From NCBI GenBank assembly GCA_040752025.1, contig JBFMFR010000001.1:222706-286705 (forward strand): DNA of 64,000 nt, written 5' to 3'. Below, one piece after another: positions 6,740 to 14,552 of the stretch. Source of the DNA: JBFMFR01 sp040752025 (GTDB lineage: Bacteria > Chloroflexota > Anaerolineae > Anaerolineales > UBA4823). Both the position numbers and the translations under genes were made by a program. Every line of letters starts with the position of its first letter. Position 1 is the stretch's first letter. The notes beneath the pieces were generated by a model, which was given only the letters and a program-made list of their open reading frames with translations, made no database searches and was not told where the DNA came from.

Positions 6740-8617
6740 TCAAGGCAAGCGGACGCAGCGGAAGCCAACAATATTGAAGGAACCGGCGGGAGCGCGCCAG
6801 AGCCGATACGCCGCACGCAGGACCCACTCATCGTAGTACCACGAGCCGCCCCGCAGCACGCGGTACTCGCCCGAGGCCGGGCCGCTTGGATTGTCACGCG
6901 GCGAGCTGCCATAAAAGCTCTCCAGGTACCAGTCCTGCACCCACTCCCAGGCGTTGCCGGCCATATCGTACAGCCCGTAGCCGTTAGGCGCATAGCTGCC
7001 CACCGGCGCAGTATCGTTATAGCCATCATCGTAGCTCTGGTTGGCCCATTCGAACCCACAATTCTTGTCGCAAAAATTGACCCGCCTGCCGTCGAAATCA
7101 TCCCCCCACGGGTACAGTTTGCCCTCCAGCCCGCCACGCGCGGCTTTCTCCCATTCCGCCTCCGTCGGCAGCCGCCCGCCGCGCCATTCACAGTAGGCAT
7201 TCGCCATCTCCCAACTCACGTAGACCACCGGGTAATCCGCGTATTGCGAGCTGCCATAATAGCTGCTGCGTGTGTAGGATTCGCTCGCTGTGGGCGGGTC
7301 ACAGGTTCCCGCCGCCACGCACTCGGCATAGCGCGCATTGGTCACTTCGTAAGCGTCGATAGAATAACCATCCAGGTACACCGTATGGATAGGCTCCTCA
7401 TTTGTAAACCAATTACGCGAACAGTCCTCAGGTTTGTAGTAGAGTTTTTTGCACTCTGCCAGGGCCACATCGGCGTCGCCGCCCATCTGGAACTCCCCGG
7501 CCGGGATCAAAACCATCGGAACATCGATTGAGGGGGTCCCAACAAGCGTCTTCGCCGGGCGAGGCGCTTGCGTGGCCTTTGGCGACTGGCTAGTTACCCA
7601 CCAGATAAGCCCCACGATCCCGGCCAGCCCCAGAACCAGCAAAGCCAAGGTTCCACCGCCAAGCGCAAGGCCGCGAGTCACACTGCTCCCACCAACCGCA
7701 GCCGGCGGTTTCACGGGTCTGGCTGCGGCTGGCCGCGGTGGAGAAGCCTCGCTCACCACCTGCGTGGGCGGCACGCTCCCCGTTCGCACCGACTGCACGG
7801 CTCCTCCCTGCGCTTGCGCCTGCACCAGCGCCTGGCGCAGCTCAGCGGCGCTCTGGTAGCGGGCGTCGGGCATCATCTCCAGGGCGCGCAGCATCACGGC
7901 TTCTACCGCCGGCGTAACGCCGGGGTTTAACTGGCGCGGCGGGAGCAGCGCCGCCCCGCCCACCCGGTCGATGCTCTCCGGCGGGGTGGCCCCGGTCAGG
8001 GCGTGGTACAGGGTCGCCCCCAGGGCGTAGACGTCCGTGCGGGCGTCGGTGGGCCTCTGCCCGTACTGCTCGAAGGGGGCGTAGCCGGGGGTGACCGCCC
8101 GGGCGCCCAGGGTGGTGCGCTTGGCCGGGTCGTAGAGCTTGGCCAGGCCGAAATCCACCAGGCAGGCCTTGCCGCCCGGGGTGATGCGCAGGTTGGCGGG
8201 CTTGAGGTCGCGGTGGATGATCGGCGGGCTCTGGCGGTGCAGGTACGCCAGGGCGTCGCAGATTTGCAGCGCCCATTCCAGCACCTGCGCCTCGGGCAGG
8301 GGCGCGCCGGCCTTATCGAGCAGCTCCTGCAAGTCCTGGCCCTCGACGAAGTCCATCACCAGGTACTGTCCCTGTCCGGGGAGGGTGAACGAATCGAAGA
8401 CGCGCGGCAGGTTGGGGTGGGCCAGCTCGACCAGCAGGCCGGCTTCGCGCTTGAACTGCCGCCCGGCCTCCGGCGAAGCGTCCAGGTTTTCTTTGATGGC
8501 ACAGGGGCGTTCTAAATTGGTATCCCAGGCGCGGTACACGGCGCCGAAGCCGCCCTGGCCCAGCAGCTTGACCACGCGGTAGCGGTTGTGCAAGACCTGC
8601 CCGATGGAAAGCGGCAT
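6740..8617 (-). CDS. Membrane Ser/Thr protein kinase with FGE/C-type-lectin-fold ectodomain, DGR target
   Basis: A 625-residue protein. Residues 10-265 form a Hanks-type kinase with Lys42, HRD at 135-137 and DFG at 155-157, so it should be catalytically active. A Pro-rich linker leads to one membrane helix at about 317-341. Residues 367-625 form an FGE-sulfatase-like domain facing outside (MVLIPAGEFQMGG, TNARYAECVAAG, RLPTEAEWEKAARGG, YDMAGNAWEWVQDWY, LRGGSW, GFRCVR). The last 39 codons are the DGR variable repeat. The product looks like a receptor kinase with a hypervariable ligand-binding tip. It has its own strong promoter at 8695-8723. The FGE domain is probably a binding scaffold here rather than a formylglycine-generating enzyme. 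Confidence 0.93.
   Translation of the reverse strand: MPLSIGQVLHNRYRVVKLLGQGGFGAVYRAWDTNLERPCAIKENLDASPEAGRQFKREAGLLVELAHPNLPRVFDSFTLPGQGQYLVMDFVEGQDLQELLDKAGAPLPEAQVLEWALQICDALAYLHRQSPPIIHRDLKPANLRITPGGKACLVDFGLAKLYDPAKRTTLGARAVTPGYAPFEQYGQRPTDARTDVYALGATLYHALTGATPPESIDRVGGAALLPPRQLNPGVTPAVEAVMLRALEMMPDARYQSAAELRQALVQAQAQGGAVQSVRTGSVPPTQVVSEASPPRPAAARPVKPPAAVGGSSVTRGLALGGGTLALLVLGLAGIVGLIWWVTSQSPKATQAPRPAKTLVGTPSIDVPMVLIPAGEFQMGGDADVALAECKKLYYKPEDCSRNWFTNEEPIHTVYLDGYSIDAYEVTNARYAECVAAGTCDPPTASESYTRSSYYGSSQYADYPVVYVSWEMANAYCEWRGGRLPTEAEWEKAARGGLEGKLYPWGDDFDGRRVNFCDKNCGFEWANQSYDDGYNDTAPVGSYAPNGYGLYDMAGNAWEWVQDWYLESFYGSSPRDNPSGPASGEYRVLRGGSWYYDEWVLRAAYRLWRAPAGSFNIVGFRCVRLP
6745..6861 (-). repeat. 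DGR variable repeat (VR) in the kinase gene
   Basis: This 117-bp block is gap-free against the TR at 6304-6420. Differences in coding sense include AAC to TAC, AAC to GTC, AAC to CTC, AAC to CGC, AAT to GGT and AGG to TGG. In total 19 changes sit at TR adenines and one elsewhere (CGT to CGG). Twelve residues change: Asn to Tyr (3 times), Asp, Val, Leu, Arg, Gly, Phe and Ile, and Arg to Trp (twice). The invariant GGSW and GFRCVR flanks are kept. The repeat ends at the stop codon, as in other DGR targets with this fold. Confidence 0.93.
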
Positions 8618-8694
8618 GTGTTTTGGCCTCCCCAGGCTCGCCCCGGGCCGGCGGTCCGGATCAATCGTGCGGTAGGTGAAAACGAGCCGGATAA

Positions 8695-8723
8695 ATTGTA
8701 AGGTTATCGCCAGTGGGTGTCAA
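8695..8723 (-). promoter_or_regulatory. Sigma-70-type promoter of the DGR target kinase
   Basis: On the minus strand TTGACA (8718-8723), a 17-bp spacer and TACAAT (8695-8700) form a near-consensus promoter. It lies between the response regulator stop and the kinase start, about 78 bp before the ATG. The receptor kinase is therefore transcribed on its own. Confidence 0.75.
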
Positions 8724-8740
8724 GCGAAAAACACCGGCTG

Positions 8741-9124
8741 TTAGCCCTTGGCTTTCCTGGGCTGGCCGAGATAACGCTCGGCCAGTTGGCGCAACTGGGC
8801 GAAACTGACCGGCTTGAGCAGCACCAGGTCAGCCTGATCGTGCAGTTCTTCAGCCAGCAAAGCGTCGGCGGTAGCGACCATAACGCGCGTCTTCGCCAGG
8901 CGCGGGTCGGCGCGGATCTGCTTGAGCAGCGCGTCCCCCGGCACGCCGGGAATGTGCAAATCCAGCACGATCAGGTCCGGGAGACTCTCGGCCAGGCGCT
9001 TTTGCGCTACGGTTCCATCGCTGATCGTCTCGATCTCGTAGCCAGCCAGCTCCAGGGCTGTGCGAAAAACGATCATCTGGTCTTCATAATCCTCGATGAC
9101 GAAAGCCAGTGGTTTGGTCTCCAT
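8741..9124 (-). CDS. Single-domain response regulator
   Basis: A 127-residue stand-alone receiver. The acidic pair follows the first strand (FVIEDYED), the phospho-acceptor Asp is in DLIVLDLHIPG, and the conserved Lys is in VLLKPVS. No output domain is present, so it works by protein contact or as a phosphorelay intermediate. The ATG at 9124 is preceded by AAGGAGAG, and upstream frame extension enters the relic of a histidine kinase. It lies directly upstream of the receptor kinase on the same strand, although that gene has its own promoter. Confidence 0.88.
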   Translation of the reverse strand: METKPLAFVIEDYEDQMIVFRTALELAGYEIETISDGTVAQKRLAESLPDLIVLDLHIPGVPGDALLKQIRADPRLAKTRVMVATADALLAEELHDQADLVLLKPVSFAQLRQLAERYLGQPRKAKG

Positions 9125-9155
9125 AAGATGATCTCTCCTTATATAAAAGCCAATC

Positions 9156-9242
9156 TCAAACTGCCAGGTCCAGCCTGGCTGGTTCGGCAACCGGCTTGAG
9201 CGGCAAAACGATCGTGAAGGTGCTGCCGCGCCCGGCGGCGCT
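9156..9242 (-). pseudogene. Histidine kinase C-terminal relic
   Basis: The last 28 codons read like the end of a HATPase domain (AAGRGSTFTIVLPLKP) and then stop. The upstream part needed for a kinase is absent, replaced by the methyltransferase gene 60 bp away. It most likely was the partner of the adjacent single-domain response regulator. Confidence 0.55.
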
Positions 9243-9303
9243 AGGTGGTGAGCTTCGGCGTACAACAGGCGGCGACAACAGGCTGAGAAGTGAGCGCTTC
9301 AAG

Positions 9304-10002
9304 TCAACTGCCTCCTCGGGCAGGCGCGCCGGCCAGGATGATCTCGACCGGCAGCCCCCACATGCGCAGCGCCCGGGCGCTGCGCACCTCGAAGCCCGCC
9401 TGTCGCAGAGCTGCCTGGGCAAAGATCGGGCGGCAGTCCACCGCAGCCGGCATCCTGGCGTGGAACCATTCGTAGATGCATTCGGCCAGGGCCGGTTTTT
9501 CGCTCTTGGTCATGGTCACCAACGCCAGGCGTCCTCCAGGGCGCAAAACCCGCAGGCAGTGCTGGAGCACCTGGGGGATTTCAGGCGTGTCGAAAAGCTC
9601 CAGGGTAAAACTCATGAAAACCGCATCGAAAGAATCCGTCGCCCAGGGCAGTTGGGCAGCATCCCCCACCAACAATTCCACCCGTCCGGCCAGGCCTGCC
9701 GCGGTCAAGCAGTGCTGCGCCTGAGCGCACATCCCATCCGACAGATCGATGCCGGTCACTTTGCCGGTTGGGCCAACCGCCTGGGCCAGAGCCAGGAGCG
9801 CCTGTCCCGTGCCATATCCGATCTCCAGCACGCTTTCCCCCGGCTGGACTGCCAGGGCTTGCAGACCCAACTGGCGATATTTCTTCTCGCTGCTGCCAGC
9901 CAGGGCGTCATACCAGCGGCTCAGGCGGTTATAATTAGCCCGGGCTTCGGCTTTCGAACGCGTGACACGACTGATCGGCGATGCAGCAAGGTTTTCAGGC
10001 AT
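9304..10002 (-). CDS. SAM-dependent methyltransferase, UbiE/MenG-like class I
   Basis: A class I methyltransferase of about 232 residues, with motif I VLEIGYGTGQ, the acidic end of strand 2 in TGIDLSDGM, motif II-like LVGDAAQLPW and the post-motif LRVLRPGGRLALV. This subgroup methylates quinone precursors or unknown small molecules. A TEL-like segment follows the SAM domain but gives no specificity. The start is uncertain. ATG at 10002 has GGAA about 10 bp upstream, while ATG at 10041 adds 13 residues and lacks a ribosome binding site. It is not clearly in an operon. Confidence 0.8.
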   Translation of the reverse strand: MPENLAASPISRVTRSKAEARANYNRLSRWYDALAGSSEKKYRQLGLQALAVQPGESVLEIGYGTGQALLALAQAVGPTGKVTGIDLSDGMCAQAQHCLTAAGLAGRVELLVGDAAQLPWATDSFDAVFMSFTLELFDTPEIPQVLQHCLRVLRPGGRLALVTMTKSEKPALAECIYEWFHARMPAAVDCRPIFAQAALRQAGFEVRSARALRMWGLPVEIILAGAPARGGS

Positions 10003-10085
10003 AAGCACATTTCCGGCAAACAACGATGCTCCCCTAATCATAACGCTAAAAACCGTATTTTCACAACGTATTTCAGGAAAAAATC

Positions 10086-10463
10086 ATGGAAATTCCCCCA
10101 ATCGACCTCAAAACAATGGCTTACCTGGCGCTGGCTTTGCTGGGTGTGGGCCTGGCGCTAAGCCTGGTCTTCCTGGCGTGGGTCATCCTGCGCGTGCGGC
10201 GCATCCAACTCCCGGCAAACGCCGACTTCTTGACTACCCTGCGCCACACTCCACTCTCGGTAGTGATCCTGCTCGATCTTTTGGACCTTTCGCTGGACTT
10301 CCTTTCGGCGCCCTTTGCCTGGGTGCTGTTGGGCTACCTGGGGTTGGAATCGCTGCGGGGCGTGACGATCGTTGAATCGATCATCCCGGGCACGCAGTTC
10401 CTGCCCACCATGACCGCCGCCTGGATCGTGGCGCGCCTGTCCGATCACGCCAACAGGGCCTAA
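10086..10463 (+). CDS. Small integral membrane protein, unknown function
   Basis: A 125-residue protein with AGGAAAA before the ATG. It has a strong membrane helix at about 12-35, a second hydrophobic region at about 58-85, and a C-terminal hydrophilic tail. The basic RVRR after the first helix suggests that side is cytoplasmic. I do not recognise the family. It is divergent from the methyltransferase gene and convergent with the repeat protein gene, with a long hairpin between the latter two. Confidence 0.7.
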   Translation: MEIPPIDLKTMAYLALALLGVGLALSLVFLAWVILRVRRIQLPANADFLTTLRHTPLSVVILLDLLDLSLDFLSAPFAWVLLGYLGLESLRGVTIVESIIPGTQFLPTMTAAWIVARLSDHANRA

Positions 10464-10467
10464 ACAA

Positions 10468-10499
10468 CTGCGTGGTGGGGCCGGGGCCCCACCACGCAG
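10468..10499. terminator. Long perfect hairpin between convergent genes
   Basis: CTGCGTGGTGGGGCC pairs perfectly with its reverse complement across a 2-base centre, giving a 15-bp stem that starts 4 bp after one stop codon and ends 9 bp before the other. There is no T-run on either side. It probably acts as a shared bidirectional terminator. Confidence 0.65.
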
Positions 10500-10508
10500 C
10501 GAGATTAA

Positions 10509-13001
10509 CTATGGCTCGAAGACGATTGGAATGAAGATGCTCGCCAGGGGCAGGGTGTAGCTGGCGATGAACTTCAGATCACCCATGGAGGCGTCGTAGT
10601 AGCTGATCGCCGGGCGGCCCAGGCCATCCAGGTCGATCGAGCAGAACATGCCCACATCGCCCACGGCGTCGAGGGTGAAGGTAGACCAGCCGCCATCCCA
10701 GTAAGCATACTTGAGATCATCGTTGGTGGCATCGTAATAACAAATGTGGCGCTCGTCGGTGACCGGGTTGATCGCCAGCGAAGCGTATTTACCCACATCG
10801 CCGACTGAGTCGACCGGCGGCTCGACCACCCAGGCGACGCCATTGAAATAGGCGTACATCAGATCGCCGTTGGTCTCGTTGTAATAAGCGATGTGTGGGT
10901 TGTCAAGGCTGTCCATATCGATCGAGGTGTAGGCTTCGACCACCGGGAAGTCATCATCAGGATCGCCGACCGAGTCGATGTGCATCTTCACCCAGGCATC
11001 GATCGGAGACAGGTAAGCCAGCTTGATCCACTCGTTGGTGTCTTCGTAATAACTGATATAGGGCTTGTCAAAGGCGTTCAATGCCAGCGAGGTGAACTTG
11101 CCTTTATCGCCGAACTCGTAATCGATGCGCTCGATCCACCATTCATCGGTCAGGTCCTTCCACCAGGTGTACATCAGATCGTTGTTGGAATCATCATAGT
11201 AAGTCATCCGTGGAAAGCCCAGTGAGTCGAGTTCCATGGAAACGTGCTTGCCGACATCGTCATCGGAGTCGTCCACGAATTCAACGTACCAGAACCACCA
11301 CAGCCAGGTAGCCAGGCTGACATCTTCATGCGTCATGTCATAGTACGCGATGATGGGTATGGAATCCCAAAGCAGTTCGATGGAGGAATAGGCGCCGGCA
11401 TCCACCGGATCCTCGTCTTCATCGATGGTCGGGATCACCTCTTTATACCAGTTCCAGCCCACAGCATGGGCGTACTTCAAATCATCCCCGGTATCGTTCA
11501 TATAAGAAATGTGCGGCGTGCCGTCGAAGGCCAGGGCCAAGGAGGTCGATAGGCCGACATCGCCTGAATAGGCCACAGTCGGCAGCCCTGTCCAACCCGT
11601 GCCGTTCCAGCGCGCGAAGCGCAACGTGCCCTCGCTGGCGTCGAAGAAGGATACGCCCGGATAGCCGCCCTGGCGGGTATCAATCGAAGTGAACAGGCCG
11701 ACATCGCCTGCCGACGCCACAACAGATTTGGACCAGCCTCCGCCCGATACCTGGTACGCCACTTTTAGATTGCCATTGCCGAGGTCGTAATAACTGATGT
11801 ACATCCGGCCGTCGTCATCCTTGGCTATCGAGGTGTACTGTCCCACATGGCCAACGCTGTCCACCACCGTCTTGGTGAAAGTTTTGAGGTCGCTGTTCAT
11901 CACAGCATATTTCAGGCTGTAAGTGGCGAAATCCATGTAACTGATGTGCGGCTTGGCGGTGCCATTGCTGAAGCTGGTCACAGCCAGCGAAGCGCATGGG
12001 CCCACGTTGGAGACGCCATCCACGAGGATAGGAGTGCTCCACCCGCCAAGATAGCCGCTTTTCTTCTTGACGTACATGACGTTGTCGTATTTTTCGTCCA
12101 TGTAGGCAATATTGGGTTGGTGAGGCGCAACCGGGTCGTGTTCGTAAACCTTGATCGAAGTCCACAGGCCGGTATCGCCCTGGTCATGATAGTCATGCAC
12201 GACTTCGATGTTGAAAGTCACCCCGTCATTGGAAAAAGCGTATCTCAAAGCGCCATTCTGCTCATCGTGATAGCTGATGTGGATCTGGTTGTTGGCATCG
12301 ATGGCGATGGAGGAATATTTGCCGACACCTACCTTGCCAGGATTGTAAGTGAGTAAGCTGGAAGTGGGATCGAGATCCGGGGAGGCCAGCAGGTCGCTGC
12401 GCCAGGGCACTTTGTTGAACTGCTGCTGCAAGTCCTGCACATCCACAACCGGCGCCTCTTCCGTTGGCCCGGCCTGGAGCATGAGGATGGGCACATCCAC
12501 CACCCTGATCACCCAACCAAAGCCCAGGTTATAGGCCAGTTTCAAGCGGCCATTGAGCCCATCGAAATAACTGATGAACGGCGCATCATTGCTGTTGAAA
12601 TCCAGCGCGGCGTGAGAGCCGACCATGTTGGACGGGTCCACGATCTCGGTATCCCACACTTCCAGGTCGCTATCATAGCAGGAGAAATACAGGTGATCGC
12701 CCCCATAAGCCACGCACGGATCGGGCTTATCGCCACTGGGTTTATCCAGGCGACGATAGCGCATGCTGCGGTCGGTCATCTCATAGAACAGCGCCGGCGC
12801 ATCCACGATGATGGGTGTGTCCCACACCGGTGGGGCCGCAGGCGCTTTAGTCGCCTGCTGTGGGGCAGCGCCCTTGGCAGCCGGCGTTACAACGGTCAAT
12901 AAGATCGCCAGGATCACCAGGGTGCTTATGCCTTTGCCTGTCAGCCGAGCCGCCATCGAGGAACGGCTGGCGCGGTACAGGAATTGTTTAATTGATTTCA
13001 T
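10509..13001 (-). CDS. Secreted protein with 13 beta-propeller-like repeats
   Basis: An 830-residue protein. The ATG at 13001 is chosen because GAGGAG lies 8 bp upstream. An ATG two codons earlier would overlap that site. Residues 1-45 look like a signal sequence (a basic stretch, then ISTLVILAILLTVVTP, then AAKG). From about residue 110 to the end there are about 13 repeats of 45-60 residues with the pattern GDVGxYTSIAxDxxGxPHISYYD followed by GDLKYA. Each resembles a beta-propeller blade of the kind found in sialidase-like or Asp-box proteins. No catalytic residues or sortase/lectin signals are evident. It is probably an extracellular binding or scaffold protein, with function unknown. Confidence 0.85.
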   Translation of the reverse strand: MKSIKQFLYRASRSSMAARLTGKGISTLVILAILLTVVTPAAKGAAPQQATKAPAAPPVWDTPIIVDAPALFYEMTDRSMRYRRLDKPSGDKPDPCVAYGGDHLYFSCYDSDLEVWDTEIVDPSNMVGSHAALDFNSNDAPFISYFDGLNGRLKLAYNLGFGWVIRVVDVPILMLQAGPTEEAPVVDVQDLQQQFNKVPWRSDLLASPDLDPTSSLLTYNPGKVGVGKYSSIAIDANNQIHISYHDEQNGALRYAFSNDGVTFNIEVVHDYHDQGDTGLWTSIKVYEHDPVAPHQPNIAYMDEKYDNVMYVKKKSGYLGGWSTPILVDGVSNVGPCASLAVTSFSNGTAKPHISYMDFATYSLKYAVMNSDLKTFTKTVVDSVGHVGQYTSIAKDDDGRMYISYYDLGNGNLKVAYQVSGGGWSKSVVASAGDVGLFTSIDTRQGGYPGVSFFDASEGTLRFARWNGTGWTGLPTVAYSGDVGLSTSLALAFDGTPHISYMNDTGDDLKYAHAVGWNWYKEVIPTIDEDEDPVDAGAYSSIELLWDSIPIIAYYDMTHEDVSLATWLWWFWYVEFVDDSDDDVGKHVSMELDSLGFPRMTYYDDSNNDLMYTWWKDLTDEWWIERIDYEFGDKGKFTSLALNAFDKPYISYYEDTNEWIKLAYLSPIDAWVKMHIDSVGDPDDDFPVVEAYTSIDMDSLDNPHIAYYNETNGDLMYAYFNGVAWVVEPPVDSVGDVGKYASLAINPVTDERHICYYDATNDDLKYAYWDGGWSTFTLDAVGDVGMFCSIDLDGLGRPAISYYDASMGDLKFIASYTLPLASIFIPIVFEP

Positions 13002-13202
13002 TTGCATACTCCTCGCTTCGCAAGCTGGCAGATTGCTCAAGTCTGCCATTGTAGCGAATATTTTTTAGCTTCTCTTCGACCGCTCCGGTCGAATGAACAT
13101 CACCGGATAAGCCAGTATCACAGCAACGCATGAAAGTATAGCGCAGAAACGATTTTCTGACAAACCCTAAACCTCCGGGCAAACTGGGCGCCAAACTATC
13201 CC

Positions 13203-14450
13203 TTAGTTGGTGCGCACGAAATCCAGGGCATATTGGGCATCCAGGTAATTGGGGTTCTCCTCCAGAGCGCGCTCGAAGTCATCGATGGCCTGGCGCTTAT
13301 CGCCTTTGCGGTACATCGCCCAGCCATGCCACAACCAGGCTTCCTCCGAATTGGGCGTAATCTTCAAGGCATACTCCGTCAGGGTCACCAATTCTGTAAT
13401 CTGGTTGGTATGGAAATAAGCGATAAAAGGACCGAACTGGTAACGCAGCATACGCTGCGGCAGGCCCAGGGCGCGTGCCTGGTCATAAGCGCTGGTCGCT
13501 TCAGGGTAGCGTTCGAAATAAGTCAAATTTGTGCCCAGGTTGAACCAGGCAAAAGCATTCTGCGAGTCCGCCTGCGTTTCAGCCTGCGCCACTTCCAGGG
13601 CATGCTGTCGATTGGCATCTGCATCCCAGTCGGGGCCCAGAATAGCCTTGATGGTCTCCTCCTGGTGCGGCAGGTAGAGCATGATATAGACCCGGTTGAA
13701 AGCTTGCCAGTATTGATCCAAAATATCATAAGGTACGCGCTGGTCGGCGCCATGAAAACTATCCTGCCCGATAAAGGTGCGCGTGGTTTCATCATACCCG
13801 GTGACCAGCAGGTAATGAGCCGCCCACAAATCGTCGTTGGTCCAGTATGGCTCGTCAAAGTAGAAGGTTTCTTCGATCATTACGGGGATACCCGCGGCCA
13901 GCAACTGCTTGAGCAGATCCAGGCTGCCGCCCACGCGGAACTCTGCATTCAACCAGCCCGCGCGTGTGCGCACATAATAGATCAGTTCTTCTACATTTAC
14001 GTTACGATCGTCGCGGAAAGGCTTGAGCCGGTCCGCGATGTCGACCTGGCTTCCTTCCCAGCCATAGAAGCGCAGGTACATCGCCAAGGCGGCTGGACCG
14101 CAGTTGTTGATATCCTGCTGCTCCCACTTGGGAGCCGGCAAGGCAATCGAGCCTGGCAGCGGTGTGGCAGTCGGCAAAGGGGTGGCTGTGGCAACCAGGG
14201 TTGGGGACAGGGTGGGCGTTTCGCTGGCGAGAGGCGTGGGCGTTGGCGAAGCGGCAGCCGGTCGGGTCGGCTCGGGGGCGGCCGTCGGCAGCGCCTGAAC
14301 CGGGTCAACCAGGCCACGCAGATACGCCAGGGCAAAATCCACCCGCCAGGCAAGCCGGCGATTCACAGGCGGGAACCAATAAACCAGCCCTGCGATCAGG
14401 GCCAGGCCGGCCAGGAGCAATAAAAAACGTGCTGTTGTTAACTTGCGCAT
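13203..14450 (-). CDS. Membrane-anchored C39-like peptidase domain protein with TPR repeats
   Basis: A 415-residue protein starting at the ATG at 14450. Upstream frame extension into the miaB promoter region is spurious. A membrane helix at about 8-25 is followed by a Pro/Thr/Ala-rich linker. A papain-fold Peptidase_C39-like domain follows, with Cys in QQDINNCGPAALAMY and His in AAHYLLVTGYDE. The C-terminal third holds about three TPR units (NAFAWFNLGTNL, SEEAWLWHGWAMY). These domains are usually extracellular bacteriocin-processing-like or cysteine peptidases of unknown target, here anchored by the N-terminus. Gene order is divergent from miaB. Confidence 0.82.
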   Translation of the reverse strand: MRKLTTARFLLLLAGLALIAGLVYWFPPVNRRLAWRVDFALAYLRGLVDPVQALPTAAPEPTRPAAASPTPTPLASETPTLSPTLVATATPLPTATPLPGSIALPAPKWEQQDINNCGPAALAMYLRFYGWEGSQVDIADRLKPFRDDRNVNVEELIYYVRTRAGWLNAEFRVGGSLDLLKQLLAAGIPVMIEETFYFDEPYWTNDDLWAAHYLLVTGYDETTRTFIGQDSFHGADQRVPYDILDQYWQAFNRVYIMLYLPHQEETIKAILGPDWDADANRQHALEVAQAETQADSQNAFAWFNLGTNLTYFERYPEATSAYDQARALGLPQRMLRYQFGPFIAYFHTNQITELVTLTEYALKITPNSEEAWLWHGWAMYRKGDKRQAIDDFERALEENPNYLDAQYALDFVRTN

Positions 14451-14513
14451 GGCGGCAATTTTATCACTAAACGCTACCTCATTTTCATCGTTGTAAGGAA
14501 AGCCTGGCTTGCA

Positions 14514-14542
14514 TTGCAGCAACCCCAACGGCCTGTTATAAT
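14514..14542 (+). promoter_or_regulatory. Promoter of the MiaB-type gene, near-leaderless
   Basis: TTGCAG at 14514-14519, a 17-bp spacer and TATAAT at 14537-14542. The expected transcription start is about 14549, only four bases before the ATG at 14553, so the mRNA would have almost no leader. Confidence 0.6.
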
Positions 14543-14552
14543 CAGACTGATT

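Noticed and set aside
6193..6777. Plus-strand frames across the DGR repeats
   Set aside because: The repeat logic, the FGE motifs and the promoter all lie on the minus strand. The plus-strand frames have no ribosome binding site or family motif.
6304..6861. TR/VR as an ordinary tandem duplication or FGE-domain paralog
   Set aside because: Differences are almost all at TR adenines with no indels. Ordinary divergence would also hit other bases and third codon positions.
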